Assembly: GCA_030035585.1 (NCBI GenBank) | Contig: CM057473.1 | Location: 6,746,501 to 6,810,500, forward strand | DNA: 64,000 nucleotides | Direction: 5' to 3' | Source of the DNA: Dugong dugon | Taxonomy: Eukaryota; Chordata; Mammalia; Sirenia; Dugongidae | Shown: positions 1 to 11,320 of the stretch, in pieces | Layout of the letters: each line of letters begins with the position of its first letter | Position numbering within the stretch: position 1 is the stretch's first letter | Notes under the pieces: model-generated | Told to the model about the DNA's origin: nothing | Database searches by the model: none | Seen by the model: only the letters and a program-made list of their open reading frames with translations | Program-made: the position numbers and the translations under genes

Positions 1-753
1 GTTTTACAAAAGGCATTCTGGTATCAGAGCTTGCACTGAAACTCTATGCATTATTGCCTTTATAAAAGTAAAATTTCAAAACTTCATTAACTTCAAAATG
101 CCCACACTCACCCTAAGTGCAGGCCACCCAATATTTCCAATCTATCTCACACATACAAATTTTAAAGGTGAGTTCCTGCTCATGTGATTTTCTCTCTCTG
201 CTTCCTAAGTTATTTCTCCTCCCACAACCTGCAATACACAGTTGGAATCGTTCAGGAGAGAGGCAGAAGGGAGAAGTGTTTGATGTATCACTTTCAGGGG
301 TCCTCTCTGACATCTTTATCTCCTCCTGGTGAACTTTGGGCATCCTGTGATCTACAGCACTGCCAGTTAGGCTGTAAACGGCCCAGCTGCCTCTGTGACA
401 CCTGGCTCTGGAAGCCCAATAGGACACTTCTCATCCGTATGCATGCTCTACCAACACCCAGGCTCCTGAAGTCTGAACGGGAGGAGCATCCAAGTTACAT
501 GAAGCCTGGATGGAGTACATAAGGGAAAAACACCACCTACATCTGTCTCTTGTCTTCTTCATCACAAAGGGACCACAAACTGCTGCAAACTAACGGAAGA
601 TATGGGATGCCTCCAGATGCCCCTCTCCTTCCCTAGGGAAACGAGGAAGCCAGAAAGCAGGGCACTGCCCAAAGTGGAGAACAAGAAAAGAAAAGTAACA
701 CTTAGCAAATGCAATCTAGCTCTAGAAATTCCTATCCCTTAGTCAGGGACCAA
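1..753. other. single-copy sequence, nothing recognised
   Basis: No repeat family, splice-flanked coding exon or RNA gene is recognisable. Open frames of up to 112 codons exist on both strands, overlap each other and show no family resemblance, so I treat them as chance. Confidence 0.5.
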
Positions 754-956
754 GGAGCCCTGGTGGTATAGTGGTTAAGTGCTTGGCTGCTAACCAAAAG
801 GTCAGCGGTTTGAACCCACCAGCAGCTCCTGGTGAGAAAGATGTGACAATCCGCTTCAGTAAAGATTTACAGCCTTGAAAACCCTATGGGGCAGTTCTAC
901 TCCGTTCTATAGGGTCGTTATGTCAGAATCTACTTGACGGCAATAGAGTTTTGGGT
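754..956 (+). mobile_element. AfroSINE, long subtype
   Basis: The tRNA-like head (GGAGCCCTGGTGG then GTGGTTAAGTGCTTGGCTGC) is followed by a GAGAAAGATGTGACAATC module that short copies lack, then the common body (CCCTATGGGGCAGTTCTACT) and the RTE-like end (ACTTGACGGCAA). The head contains TTGG-CTGCTAA-CCAA, which folds as an anticodon stem-loop with GCT in the anticodon position. Essentially full length. Confidence 0.93.
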
Positions 957-999
957 AATCAGGAACCAAAATAGCTTTTCCTACCTTCCTATTGAGCAT

Positions 1000-1390
1000 C
1001 CACCTCTTATATATATATTCTTTAATTGTGGTAAATATGTACGTGACAAATCATTTACCTTTTCAACATTCTTCAGATGTACAACCCAGTGACGTAAGTT
1101 ATGTTTCTCACTCATCACCATAATCCACTTCCAAATTATCCCATCACCCTTAACAAAAGCTCAGTGTCCCCTAATCAGTCAATCCCCCTTCTCCCCACCC
1201 TCCCACCTGCCCCTGGTAACCACGAATAAACTTTCGTCTCTATGCATTTGTCTGTTCTAGATATTTCGAATAAGTTGAATCATACGATAGTGTCCCTTTG
1301 TGACTAACTAACTTACTTCACTCAGCATAACATTTTCAAGGTTCCTCCATGTTATCACATGTGTAAAAATGTTTCTCTTTATGGCTGGGA
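1000..1390 (-). mobile_element. old L1 3'-end remnant
   Basis: Read on the minus strand this is the end of a mammalian L1. Plus-strand landmarks are CTGGTAACCACGAATAAAC, GAATCATACGATAGTGTCCC and CTTCACTCAGCATAACAT, antisense counterparts of the ORF2 C-terminus and 3' UTR of older L1 families. Diverged and 5'-truncated. Confidence 0.75.
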
Positions 1391-1571
1391 GAAAATTTGG
1401 GGGGAACCATGTATCGTGTAATGATTTAATACCCCCTTTTACATTTTCATCAATACATGAGACTAAAAAGTTTTCCCTGTGACAAGGGGATTTATATTTA
1501 CCAACTTTGTTGTTGCTGTTGTTAGGGCTGCTTATCCAAAAAGCATGCCATAAACCCCAAGTGAAAACATG

Positions 1572-2098
1572 TGATTATGGATTGCACTGTGTTCCCCAAA
1601 AATGTGTGTCAAATTGCCTAGGCCATGATGTCCAGTATTGTGTGGTGGTCCACCATTTTGTGATCTGATGTGATTGTCCTATGTGTTGTAAATCCTACCT
1701 CTATGATGTTAATGAGGCAGGATTAGAGGCAGTTATGTTAATGAGGCAGGACTCAATCTACAGGATTAGATTGTGTCTTGAGTCAATCTCTTTTGAGATA
1801 TAAAAGAGAAAAGCAAGCAGAGAGGAGAGAGACCTCATACCACAAAGGAAGAAGTGCCAGGAGCAGAGCACATCTTTGGACCCAGGGTCCCTGCACTGAG
1901 AAGCTCCTAGACCAGGGGAAGATTGACAACAAGGTCCTTCCTCCAGAGCTGATAAAGAGGGAAAGGATTCCCCTGGAGGTGGCGCCCTGAATTCAGACTT
2001 CTAGCCTCCTAGACTGTGTGAGAATAAATTTCTGTTTGTTTGAGCCAACCACTTGTGGTATTTCTGTTACAGCAGCACAGCACTAGATGACTAAGACA
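1572..2098 (+). mobile_element. solo LTR, ERVL-MaLR-like, ~520 bp family
   Basis: Fossil solo LTR. It runs from TGATTATGGATTG to CTAAGACA, with an internal TATA-like GAGATATAAAAGAGA and a 3' AATAAATTTCTGTTTGTTTG polyadenylation region like MLT1/MST LTRs. CATG (ACATG counting one LTR base) repeats at both flanks. No internal viral genes are attached. Four other copies lie in the window, one of them inside an AfroSINE, so the family was active in the afrotherian lineage. Confidence 0.8.
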
Positions 2099-2149
2099 CA
2101 TGTCAACATCATTTACATATGAGGGACTTAAGGTCTGAACTGCTCTCTG

Positions 2150-2235
2150 GCCCTAGAGCTTCCTGTGTGATGGATAGACAAGCCACTTCACCTCTTTGGG
2201 TCTTAGTTTCTTCATCTGGAATTGGGAGTGTTTGT
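2150..2235 (+). mobile_element. MIR fragment
   Basis: CAAGCCACTTCACCTCTTTG followed by TTAGTTTCTTCATCTGGAA matches the conserved MIR core (consensus: cttaacctctctgtgcctcagtttcctcatctgtaaa). Short and diverged. Confidence 0.6.
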
Positions 2236-2337
2236 GAATCTGGTTTCCATTACAATATTGTGTGAGGAGAGCAACTCAAATAACATAAGGAAACCTATAT
2301 GTCAATCATGAGTCTTATGCTCCAGGAAGGAATTACG

Positions 2338-2555
2338 ACCTGGGTGGTATGAGTGGTTAAGCACTCGGCTACTAACCGAGAGGCTGGTGGTTCAAATCTA
2401 CCCAGACGTGTCCTCAGAAGAAAGGCCTGGCAATCTACTTCTGAAAGATCACAGTCATTGAAAAGCACAAGGAGCACAGTTCTACTCTGACACACACGGG
2501 GTCACCATAAGTTGGAATCGACTTGATGGCAATAGGTTAATTTTGGGTTTTTAAT
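2338..2555 (+). mobile_element. AfroSINE, CCCAGA-module subtype
   Basis: The head CTGGGTGGTATGAGTGGTTA leads to a body with the module TACCCAGACGTGTCCTCAGA and GAAGAAAGGCCTGGCAATCT, then GTTCTACTCTGACACACACG and the end GGAATCGACTTGATGGCAA. This is the subtype whose body reads cagaggcacctcggaagaaaggcctgg. Confidence 0.92.
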
Positions 2556-2579
2556 ATATGTTGTTATCATTAATATAAA

Positions 2580-2661
2580 GGCTACGTATTAACATACAGG
2601 CTATGTATTAATACACAGGCTATGGGTTAATACACAGGCTATGTGTTCATATACAGGCTAT
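2580..2661. repeat. 19-bp tandem repeat, about 4.3 copies
   Basis: The unit is close to GGCTATGTATTAATACACA. Copies begin at 2580, 2599, 2618 and 2637, with a final partial GGCTAT. The array starts shortly after the end of the preceding SINE. Confidence 0.9.
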
Positions 2662-3185
2662 CTTGACTGCCCTATTCTTTAGACACAGCTACATAAGACA
2701 CATTCTACGTTTGTTTAAAATCACACATCACTGTTTACCCCAATATCCAAAACACTCAACGACACTGGATTTAGAAGTTTAATTTTTTACTTTGATAGAA
2801 AAATGTGTGAATCCCAGTTCCTCAACAAAACACACAAATGTATTGTCACCATCTGTGATACTGACTGACTTTCTCCGGTATTTCTCAGATTCCTTATTCT
2901 CTTGAGCTCCTCAGCTGAGAACATCCACCTATTTGAAATGAGACTGAATCAACACACTAGTTTGAAGAAAGTGCGAATTGCCCCTTCTTTTGGCAAGAAT
3001 TCATTCCTGGAGGCTCTACTTCAAACCATTTAGTAGCATCTCAGTCCCAAACTATTCTTAAGTCAGTACTCACAGTGCCTTAGGTATGTGATATCAGCAG
3101 TTTCATGATGCCCCTTGTCACCAAGTCTTGCTAACACAACCTTCAGTAATGCAAGCTTTTATATGCATGTAGACTATACATATAT
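2662..3185. other. single-copy sequence, nothing recognised
   Basis: No repeat family or coding signal identified between the short tandem array and the next SINE. Confidence 0.45.
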
Positions 3186-3339
3186 TGAGTCCTGGTGGCA
3201 CAGTGGTTAAGAGCTTGGCTGCTAACCAAAAGTTCGACAGTTCAAGTCCACCAGCCACTCCTTGGAAACCCTATGGGGCAGTTCTAGTCTGTCCTATAGG
3301 GTTGCTATGAGTCAGAATCAACTAAATGGCAATGGGTTA
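3186..3339 (+). mobile_element. AfroSINE, short subtype
   Basis: GAGTCCTGGTGGCACAGTGG, CTTGGCTGCTAACCAAAAG and CACTCCTTGGAAACCCTATG are followed by GCTATGAGTCAGAATCAACT. The long-subtype internal module is absent. The tail runs directly into a TA/TG microsatellite. Confidence 0.93.
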
Positions 3340-3391
3340 TATATACATATATATATACATATATGTATGTATGTGTGTATGTGTGTATGTA
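3338..3391. repeat. TA/TG microsatellite at a SINE tail
   Basis: ATATATACATATATATATAC followed by TATGTATGTATGTGTGTATG. Probably grown from the tail of the preceding SINE. Confidence 0.9.
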
Positions 3392-4261
3392 TTGGATGCT
3401 TCTGAAAGAGCTACTTAGAGAAACTCTACAGACCCCAGTTGTCCAATAGCAGGTTCCAAACGACTAAATTGCTGCATTCACTGCGTTCACACGATGCACA
3501 GAAAAGGCTGTTACGTCTACTGTACCCAAAATATCTTCATTTCTTATGGATAATTTTTTTCTCTTAGAATGCAAAAAATCTATTCCTTACATCTATGCAC
3601 TCAGTCACAAAGAATGAAATGCTTCAAGGAGATGTAAAATGCATCAACCAAAATATTTCTGCAGGTTTCTCACCTGTGGAAACTTTAGCACCCTGATCTG
3701 GGCAGACCCTTCCATGAGGCACAGGGGAAGGGACTGACAGCATCCATTCCAGGCTAACCTGGTGTGGCCTGAATGTTCTGGAACAAGAGTCAAACATTCA
3801 TGCATCTGTGTTTTTTCCAGTGGCTTCACAAATGAGCTTGCACTAGACACTAAATGTTGGTGATTTTATTTGTGGGAATCCAAAGGTAATTAAAGTCTTC
3901 ACAAAGGAAGAGAATGCAAGCTTGTCACCCGGATCCAGTCACAATTGTTCTCACACCATGGGGCCTTTCAGACAGATGTTGGGACACACTGTTATCACTG
4001 TTGGGAGCAATTTATTACTGATGGAACTGAAAAAAAAATAAAATTTGAGAATGAATTTCTTTACAAATATATTTCAAAGGATTCAAGGATCTGCTTTGAT
4101 GGTGATCACCTTTATCCATTTAAGTTCTGATATGCTTTCTTGAGTGAGCAGGTGAAGGACAGAGTTATAGGTACGTGGTCAGCAGTTTGATGAGCATCAT
4201 TTGATAAGTTTGATAAGTATCATTCTAACCTCCCTGCTGTGGTACCATGCCTCTCTTTCCC
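3392..4261. other. single-copy sequence, nothing recognised
   Basis: No repeat family recognised. Open frames of 61-68 codons on both strands are unconvincing as genes. Confidence 0.45.
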
Positions 4262-4444
4262 TGATTCATTCACTGATTTGCCAAACACCTAAAGAACCCA
4301 ACTATGTGCCAAGTGCTATTCTAGGGGCTGTGGTTACAGCTGTGGACAAGAGAGGCAAAATTCCATAGAGCTTATTTTCTGTTGGTAGAAGGAGAAAATA
4401 AAAAAGTAAATGAATTTATATATATTGGGGTTTCACATGGGAGA

Positions 4445-4966
4445 TGTTATAGATTGTACTGTGTCCCCAAAAATCTGTGTAAACTTGGCTAGACCATGAT
4501 TCCCAGCATTATGTGATTGTCCACCATTTTGTCTCTGATGAGATTTTCTTATGTGTTGTAAAACCTATCTCTATAATGCTAATGAGATGGGATTAGTGGT
4601 AGTTATGTTGATGAGGCAGGGCTCAATCTACAAGATTAGATTGCGTCTTAAGTCAATCTCTTTTGAGATACAAAAGAGAGAGGTGAACAGAGAGACACGG
4701 GGACCTCATACCACCAAGAAAGCAGTGCCAGGAGCAGAGCTCATCCTTTGAACCTGGGGTCCCTGTGCCTGAGGAGCTGCTAGTCCAGGGGAAGATTGAT
4801 GATGAGGACCTTCCTCCAGAGCCAACAGAGAGAGAAAGCCCTTCCCTGAAACTGAAACCCTGAATTTAGGCTTCTAACCTTCTAGACTGTGAGAGAATAA
4901 ATGTCTGTTTGTTGAAGGCATCCACTTGTGATATTTCTGTTATAGCAGCACTAGATAACTAAGATA
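4445..4966 (+). mobile_element. solo LTR of the ~520 bp family, inside L2
   Basis: Fossil solo LTR running from TGTTATAGATTGTACTGTGT to CTAGATAACTAAGATA, with an internal GAGATACAAAAGAGAG and 3' GAGAATAAATGTCTGTTTG. The five bases GGAGA flank both sides exactly (4440-4444 and 4967-4971), as expected for ERVL-type integration. It interrupts an older L2. Confidence 0.88.
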
Positions 4967-5057
4967 GGAGATAAACGACATGTAGAAAATAAATCAGGTA
5001 AAGGGTAAAGGGTGACTTGGGTTTGAGGAACTATTTTTCATGGGGCAGATTGGGAAG

Positions 5058-5392
5058 GAAATAAGAAGAAAGGCTTGGAGATCTTCTAAAAATTAGCCAA
5101 TGAAAATCCTATGGATCACAGAACACTGTCTGAGACTTTGACTCACTTACTTTGAATGCATCATCAGGAGGGACTGATCACTGGAGAAGAACATCATGTT
5201 TGGTAAAGTGGAGGGCCAGCGAAGGTGAAGGAAATCTACAGTGAGATGGATTGACACAGTGGCTGCAACAATGGATTCAAACAGGCCAACAGTCATGAAG
5301 ATGGTGCAGCATGGGACAATGTTTCCTTCTGTTGTGTGTGGGGTCGCCAAGAGTGGGAGCCGACTCGACAGCAGCTAACAGCATGTTAGGGA
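5058..5392 (+). mobile_element. RTE-type non-autonomous element with RTE 3' end
   Basis: It begins in the body of the tRNA-Gly-headed SINE (GAAGAAAGGCTTGGAGATCT, CCTATGGATCACAGAACACT), then runs into RTE/BovB-like 3' sequence (CATCATCAGGAGGGACTGAT, GTGGCTGCAACAATGGATTC). It ends GAGCCGACTCGACAGCAGCT. The 5' head is missing. It sits inside an L2; GGGAAGG-like sequence is present on both sides. Confidence 0.78.
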
Positions 5393-5690
5393 GGCTTTCT
5401 GAGGAGGTGACATTTCAGCAGAGACCTGATGTAGTGAGAGAGGGAGCCATCTGAGCATCTGGGAAAATAGGTTTCCAAGTAGAGGCAAGTGTGAGCAGAA
5501 GAGCTCAGAGCTGAGTTCATGCCTAGCGCACTAGAGAAACAAAAGGCCATCCTGGATTTTGCAGGAGAGTGACAGAGAGCATCTAATAAATGAAAATAGT
5601 AGGTAAACATACAGGGTAAGGCCTTTGATTCTATTCTAGTGAGATTTTGAAGTTGTTGGAGGCTTTTGAGTAAGGATGAGCAAATCCATG

Positions 5691-6880
5691 TACGACATTA
5701 TGAACAATTTCCATGCTCGCATATAGTGGGACATCACACTTGAGAATGGACTCCCCCGTATGTGATTTAGAGTGCAAGAAAGGTTAAGAACTAGTGCTTT
5801 AAAAGTCTCACTGAACATATAAAAACATAAGGGAGGGCATGGTAGATGGAAAGAAATTGTTTCTTTGGCCCCATTCAGTATTTGTTGGACTGCACTTAAA
5901 ATTCCACTCATGGTTCAAGTGAAGAGAATGGAGCAATTCACCAAATAACACTCTATTTATAGACCTACAATTGCACAATTTAATGAAAATGTGATCTCTG
6001 AAAAGTAAACACACATGGCGCAAATATCAATATGCTCATTAACTAGTTCCTGTGGACAGGGTGCACGGATGAGTGAAAATACGGTTTTCTGACTTTGCCT
6101 AATGCCTTGGAAGATAGAGATAATTCAACCAATTTCAAGTTACTCTCCTCTTGTCCAACTTCCCTTCCGTGAAACCAAGGCTTGATTTACTTTCTGAAGA
6201 ATCTAATTTCACCAGGATTGCTCCGGAGTGCCTTTCATGGCGCCCATGGCTGACACTTCCACTTGCTGCCAGCAGCACCGTGCACCACCAAATTACTGTA
6301 TTGTGAAGCTGAATGAAATAGCGTCATTCATCGGAGCTAAGTAAAAATAAACAGTCGAAATTGCCTGTCAGTCTCACTGGGGAAATAAAGGGTCTGTAAA
6401 AGATATCTTCCGTTTTAGTGAGAAATTTTATTACTCTGGAGTGTGTGGGGGTTCCCACTCCCAGAGTCACCAGCTGCCACATCACCTTTGTCGTCGTCTG
6501 AGCTTGTACGCCAGTGGTATGTGGCGTCCTCATGCACAGGACCGAAAATAGATGCCTGATCAATACTCCCAGCTGGTAGGGCTGAAACGAAGCATCGTGG
6601 AAGAATATTGAGTCAGCTCTTGCTCCTTCTCTGTCGTTTTCCCTTGCCCTCTAAGCTCTCTGCTATTGGGCTGATACTGCGTTCGGTTCCTAAGATGACA
6701 AACTGCAGGCATGTCTCTTTCCTAGATCTATTAAACAGAAGCATCAAGTGAAACGGAGTTGTACTCCTAGAAACTGACATACCTAGCAAACGAGATGAAC
6801 TGACTTTAAGGAAAAAAATGGGAACCATATGAGCTGATGATGTCTGATCACACCGTTTCACCCGTAACAGAATCATTGCT
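5691..6880. other. single-copy sequence, nothing recognised
   Basis: No known interspersed repeat recognised. Several minus-strand open frames of 71-91 codons overlap one another and resemble nothing I know. Confidence 0.4.
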
Positions 6881-7275
6881 TTTGTTGTTGTTCTTAGTCA
6901 CCTTCGAGTAGGCTGTGATTCGTGGTGACTCCATGCGCAATAGAATGAAACCTTGCCCCATCATGCACCATCTTCGTGGTCATCGGTTTGCTCAAGTTCA
7001 TTGTTGAGGCTGCTGTGTATTTTGAGTGCCTTCCTACCTATGGGGCTCATTTTCCAGCACTACGTTGGACGCTATTCTGTTGTAATCCATTTTTCAGTGG
7101 TTAATTTTTGGAAGTAGATCACCAGGACTTCCCTTCCTAGTCTGTGTTAGTCTGGAAGCTCCATTGTCCATTATGGGAGACCCTGCTGGTATTTGAAATA
7201 CTGGTGGTATAGCTTCAGGCTTCATAGCAACACACAAGCCACGACACTATGACAAAACGTCAGATGGGCTGTGGC
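6881..7275 (-). mobile_element. tRNA-Gly-SINE / RTE-tailed element, head missing
   Basis: The plus strand starts TTGTTGTTGTTCTTAGTCAC, carries the antisense RTE tail (GCAATAGAATGAAACCTTGC) and continues through CTAGTCTGTGTTAGTCTGGA and CTGGTATTTGAAATACTGGT to CACACAAGCCACGACACTAT. The tRNA-Gly-like head that should follow is absent. Confidence 0.82.
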
Positions 7276-8924
7276 CATTGCTTTTAAATATTAGATAAAA
7301 TTGCATTCATCATGTTTCTTTCTACTTTCCCTTATGTTTAAGGATAAGCAAGAAAGGTTCCAACTGAGAAAAAAAGATGGTCTGAGAAGGAGAAAGAAAA
7401 AGGCAATTATTTAAATAGGTGTATAACAGCAAACGCAAACCTTAGCCAATCCCTTAAGATCCAAAGGGCGCATCAGACTCCTTGAACTTGAAGGAGCCTT
7501 GACTTCCTCTGTGTGTTCCAAGTATATTGCTTTTCCATGGTTTTGTAGCTTACCCAACACATCACAGGGTCAGGAGAATGGGGGATTGATGAAAAGTACA
7601 AACTGCATCTTGAAAGGCAGGGGGCATTGGAGGGGTTGGCTAACTTTGAAAGCTCAAAATTAGAGAGACACATTTTCAAAAGGAATTATAGATAAGTAGC
7701 ATGTATTACAAGCACACAATTCCCTTTAGTGCCTCTGGAAGGAGCCAAAAAGTGAATGAAGAGCACTGGCATCAGATGCTACTAGAACTTCTAAAAGAAA
7801 TGGCCTTGCCTTAGATGACTCCTGTTCATCTGCTAATATAAAAACAACCCATCTTCTGTTAACAAGTCCTGTCTTTGAATATCTCAGTAATTAATACATA
7901 TAACGTCTCAAATTGGTGGTAGACTAATCTCCCTCAAAGGCTGGCCCAGCAGTGACAAGTCCTGTTCTTGGTGCTGTCGGTTGGTGTGTATTCAGAAACT
8001 GTGCATTCTGCTTGTGAGCCGGAGACAAGCCCATTCACTTTTCAGCTCTTGCCAGCATTCGATTCTTTTCCAGCTGCTCAGTAGAGGAGCAGATCACTGG
8101 AACTCACCAACGAGCTTGGGCTCCTGCCTGAGAGTCTAAACCGTGAGTGTTGGGGAGAGGAATTAATCCATCTGTGGTTTTCTTCAGAGCCTCACACATC
8201 CTTGTCAGATGCTTCCGCTCTGGCTTGAAGACCAAATTTGCCTCCCTTATTCTGGAAATGTTTATGAAGATGAGAATTTGCAATCTTCTGCCTTCTCTTT
8301 TTTATCCATCATTCCCAATGGGGCAACATCAAATCCAGTGGGGAAGAGGCAAACTCCAAAAGCTCAGTCACCCTTGATTTTCCTCATCCTAGGGTTTCAA
8401 TATATTCCCTTTGTAAAGTGACCCTGCACTTCTCCATGCCCCTCAGTGAGGAGATCTCAGGCTTGGATTGTGCCCAGTGCACATCACCATGGAAATTGGC
8501 TGAGTCTTCAGCAAAGAGGAAGCCGCTTCCACAGACAAGGCTGTCAGGAGGCCATAAGTCAGCCTCAGCACTCACTGCCAGGCTAATGCTCCATACACCC
8601 CATGAGAAATTATTAAGGATTGGCATTAGTGCTCCACCTATTCCAAGCCCATGAAAGAAACAGCGGTTGGGTCTGGTCCTTGGAAGCATCAAAGAGCTAA
8701 TGTATTAAGGAGAGCAGAGACCTTTGTTGTGTTACAGGGGCGGATTAACCAGTAAACAAGGTATACATGGGCTGTACCTTGCTTATTGGGTAATCCATCC
8801 CTTGTTGTATATAAATATGTACATGCAAATTGGCTCTTGAATTTTTTAATTTGTTGCTATGTTTCATTATAACAATAAATTTTGAAGCTAATTTCGTTAA
8901 GAACAATTTTAAACTTGTACACCA
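7276..8924. other. single-copy sequence, nothing recognised
   Basis: About 1.6 kb with no repeat family I can name. Opposed open frames of 70-102 codons around 8.15-8.7 kb mirror each other on the two strands, which argues for chance. Confidence 0.45.
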
Positions 8925-9690
8925 ATGGTCATTGCAGCACTGTTCACAATAACACAAAAAAAGAGGAAACAAGCCAAGTGTCCATCAACAGACGAATGGA
9001 TAAAAAACTGTAGTACATACATACATCGGGATACTCCACCACCTCCACATTCCCACTGATGTCAAGTCAGTTCCAACTTATAGGGACCCTGTAGGACAGA
9101 GTAGAACTGCCCCATAGGGTTTCTAAGGCTGTAAATCTTTATGGAAGCAGACTGCCACATCTTTCTCCCACAGAGCAACTGGTGGTTCGAATAGCTGACC
9201 TTTCGGTTAGCAGCCGAGCATTTTAACCACTGCACCACCAGGGATCCTGAATGGAATACTACTCACCCATAAAGGGAAATTAAGTCCTGATATGTGCTAC
9301 AACATGACTGAAATTTGAAAACATTATGCTAAGTGAAATGAGTCAGTCACAAAAGGACAAATATTGTAGAATCTCACTTACATGAAATAGGCGCAGGTAT
9401 GGAGACCAAAGCTTATGATTGATTACCAGGGGTGGGAGGGAGGGCAAAAGGAGAGCCATGGCTCAGGGGGCACTGAGTTTCCATTAACAGTGGTGGTGTA
9501 ATTTGGAAACAGGTGGTGGTGATAGTTGTACAGCATGATGAATTTAAGAGTCACTTAATTGTATGTATAAAAAATGTTGAATTAGCAAATGTTTTGTCAT
9601 GTATATTTTACCATAATTATAAAAAGAACAATTTTGAAAGACTATCTCAACAGCTTGAAAGCCATTCTATATTGTCTCTATTTTTTTTCT
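8925..9690 (+). mobile_element. old L1 3' end, interrupted by an AfroSINE
   Basis: ORF2 C-terminal sequence (GTCCATCAACAGACGAATGG, corresponding to the PxxxEW-type stretch, and CACAAAAGGACAAATATTGT) is followed by a 3' UTR with TTACCAGGGGTGGGAGGGAG and a typical end (TGTATATTTTACCATAATTA). Split by the SINE at 9038-9248. Confidence 0.82.
9038..9248 (-). mobile_element. AfroSINE, long subtype, in L1
   Basis: Plus-strand order is tail first: GTAGGACAGAGTAGAACTGC, CATAGGGTTTCTAAGGCTGT, the long module (GCAGACTGCCACATCTTTCT), then TTCGGTTAGCAGCCGAGCAT and CACCACCAGGGATCC. Imperfect direct repeats flank it (ATCGGGATACTCC versus AATGGAATACTACT), cut from the L1 sequence. Confidence 0.92.
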
Positions 9691-9729
9691 TTAGATTTTG
9701 ATCACAAGACTATGACAGAATCATAGATA

Positions 9730-10140
9730 CCAACTGTATTAGTTAATGTACCACTAGCTGCTGTAACAAGCAAACCCCCAAATAGTTCATGGTTCAAAAA
9801 TAAATCTTTTCTTTCTAGCTCCCTGACTCTGTGCTCCAAGGTGATCCTGATCAACCTCTACCTTCCCTCCAAGTGGTGATTTCAAGGCCCAGGTTTATTC
9901 TGCTGTGTGGTTCCCATTGTTGCCATTCTTGTCTCCATCAAGCTGGTGGATCATGAGGGGAAGGTTTTAAGAGCCATGGCTGGAAATGGTGCACCTGACT
10001 TCCTAACACACTGTGTTGCCTAGAACACAATCGTATTACCTCATCTAGCCAGAGAGGCAGCAAGAAAATATAGCCTAGATGCATGTCCTGAGAGAAAAGG
10101 AAATGAGATTGGTGAACGCTTAGCCAGTCTCTGACACACA
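9730..10140 (-). mobile_element. MLT1-like (ERVL-MaLR) LTR remnant
   Basis: On the minus strand it opens with TGTGTGTCAGAGACTGGCTA, then TCACCAATCTCATTTCC and CCATGGCTCTTAAAACCTTC. This order is familiar from old MaLR LTRs shared by placental mammals. Diverged solo copy; the subfamily is uncertain. Confidence 0.55.
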
Positions 10141-10368
10141 AACTCTATTGATAATGAATATAATCCTATTTTTATATATATAATATGTATATTACACATT
10201 GTTTCTCATTTCCTTAAACAAAAGTACTACAATCTTTATTGAACTCTTGCATATAGACATAGATATGCATGAAATTAAATTTCCACACGGTGAAAGACGA
10301 GCTAATGCGTGAATTCAGTTGCAAAAAATAAATAATGAAATAAAAAGCTTCTGGCTATTTGCCTCATA

Positions 10369-10535
10369 AAACCAAAAACCAAACCGGTTGCCGTCAAGTC
10401 AATTCTGATTCATAGCGACCCTATAGGACAGAGTAGAACTGTCCCATAAGCTTTCCAAAGCGCAGCTGGTGAATTTGAACTGCTGACCTTTTGGTTAGCA
10501 ATGGAGCTCTTAATCACTGTACCACCAGGGCTCCG
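10369..10535 (-). mobile_element. AfroSINE, short subtype
   Basis: Antisense tail ACCAAACCGGTTGCCGTCAA, then GACCCTATAGGACAGAGTAG, a body with a small deletion after TTTCCAAAGCGCAGCTGG, and the head CTTAATCACTGTACCACCAG. Confidence 0.92.
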
Positions 10536-11225
10536 TTTGCCTCAAAGAAAGCTCACAATTTTAAACTGAATTTAGTACAAACCAAACCAAGGCTAAGAAT
10601 ATGTCACCGTAAAACAGGTCCTCACCTTAGGATAAGAAAACCACTAAGATCATTCTGTAAGCTACGTGACTAGCTCTGTGAAGCAAGGAATTACTACACG
10701 AGCAAGACAGGGATACTTGCAAGTTGATGCTACAGAAACACCTGCCAGAAAAAGAAAGGGGATTTAAGCTTCAGGGCTCCCTCTGATCTGACCATTCTCA
10801 CTTGCCTTTCCAGTTTCACAGACAAAGATGAAGCCGATTAGAAGGATGCAGAATCAAACCAAGGTTGTGCCACCCCCAAGAAACTGTACACACAAATCTA
10901 TATCTCTTTCTCACACCCACAGCTGCCACAGGGAAGTGATACTTTGTTCTCAGGTTATCAGGGAATTTCAAACATCACTGAATCTCCATAAATACAGTTA
11001 ATTACCAGTCATGAGTGATAGCTTTTAAAAGAAGCTTCAGTTCACCTCTCAGAGAACCGTTGAGCCCGATGTAAGAGACCACACTGACCGTGAGCGTGTC
11101 CAAACCCTGCAGAAGTGTCCTCAAGAGCAGGAAGACTGGGATGGTTGGGATGTGCATCTTAATTGGGTAGCACGAAAAAGGGGCTGAGGGAACTGCTCAA
11201 TGGGAAAGGGTGAGGACTACCTATG
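10536..11225. other. single-copy sequence, nothing recognised
   Basis: No repeat or coding signature seen. CTTTTAAAAGAAGC near 11,022 is a short AT-rich near-palindrome only. Confidence 0.4.
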
Positions 11226-11320
11226 TAATAGGGGTCCAGTGGTGGTAGAATTCTCACATTCCACGCAGAAGACCCACTGCCCAACTGGACAGCAGCTAAC
11301 AACACCACCAACAGCAACCT
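11226..11320 (+). mobile_element. internally deleted tRNA-Gly-SINE
   Basis: AGTGGTGGTAGAATTCTCAC keeps the tRNA-Gly-like D arm and start of the anticodon arm. It is followed by ACGCAGAAGACCC and then at once by the element end (GGACAGCAGCTAACAACACC). The body between head and tail is missing, so this is a short deletion derivative or decayed copy. Confidence 0.65.

Larger units (their letters stand above)
4262..5690 (-). mobile_element. L2 LINE, split by an LTR and an RTE-type element
   Basis: Minus-strand L2 3' region. AACTATGTGCCAAGTGCTAT and CTAGGGGCTGTGGTTACAGC are the usual antisense L2 end. It resumes at about 4967-5057 (TAGAAAATAAATCAGGTAAA) and again from about 5393 (TTTCTGAGGAGGTGACATTT, CATCTGGGAAAATAGGTTTC, GATTTTGAAGTTGTTGGAGG). 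The pieces are collinear with L2 once the LTR at 4445-4966 and the RTE-type copy at 5058-5392 are set aside. Confidence 0.75.

Noticed and set aside
754-830. Functional tRNA-Ser(GCT) gene in AfroSINE heads
   Set aside because: The anticodon loop fits GCT, but the long variable arm of tRNA-Ser is absent and acceptor pairing is poor; it is a SINE promoter.
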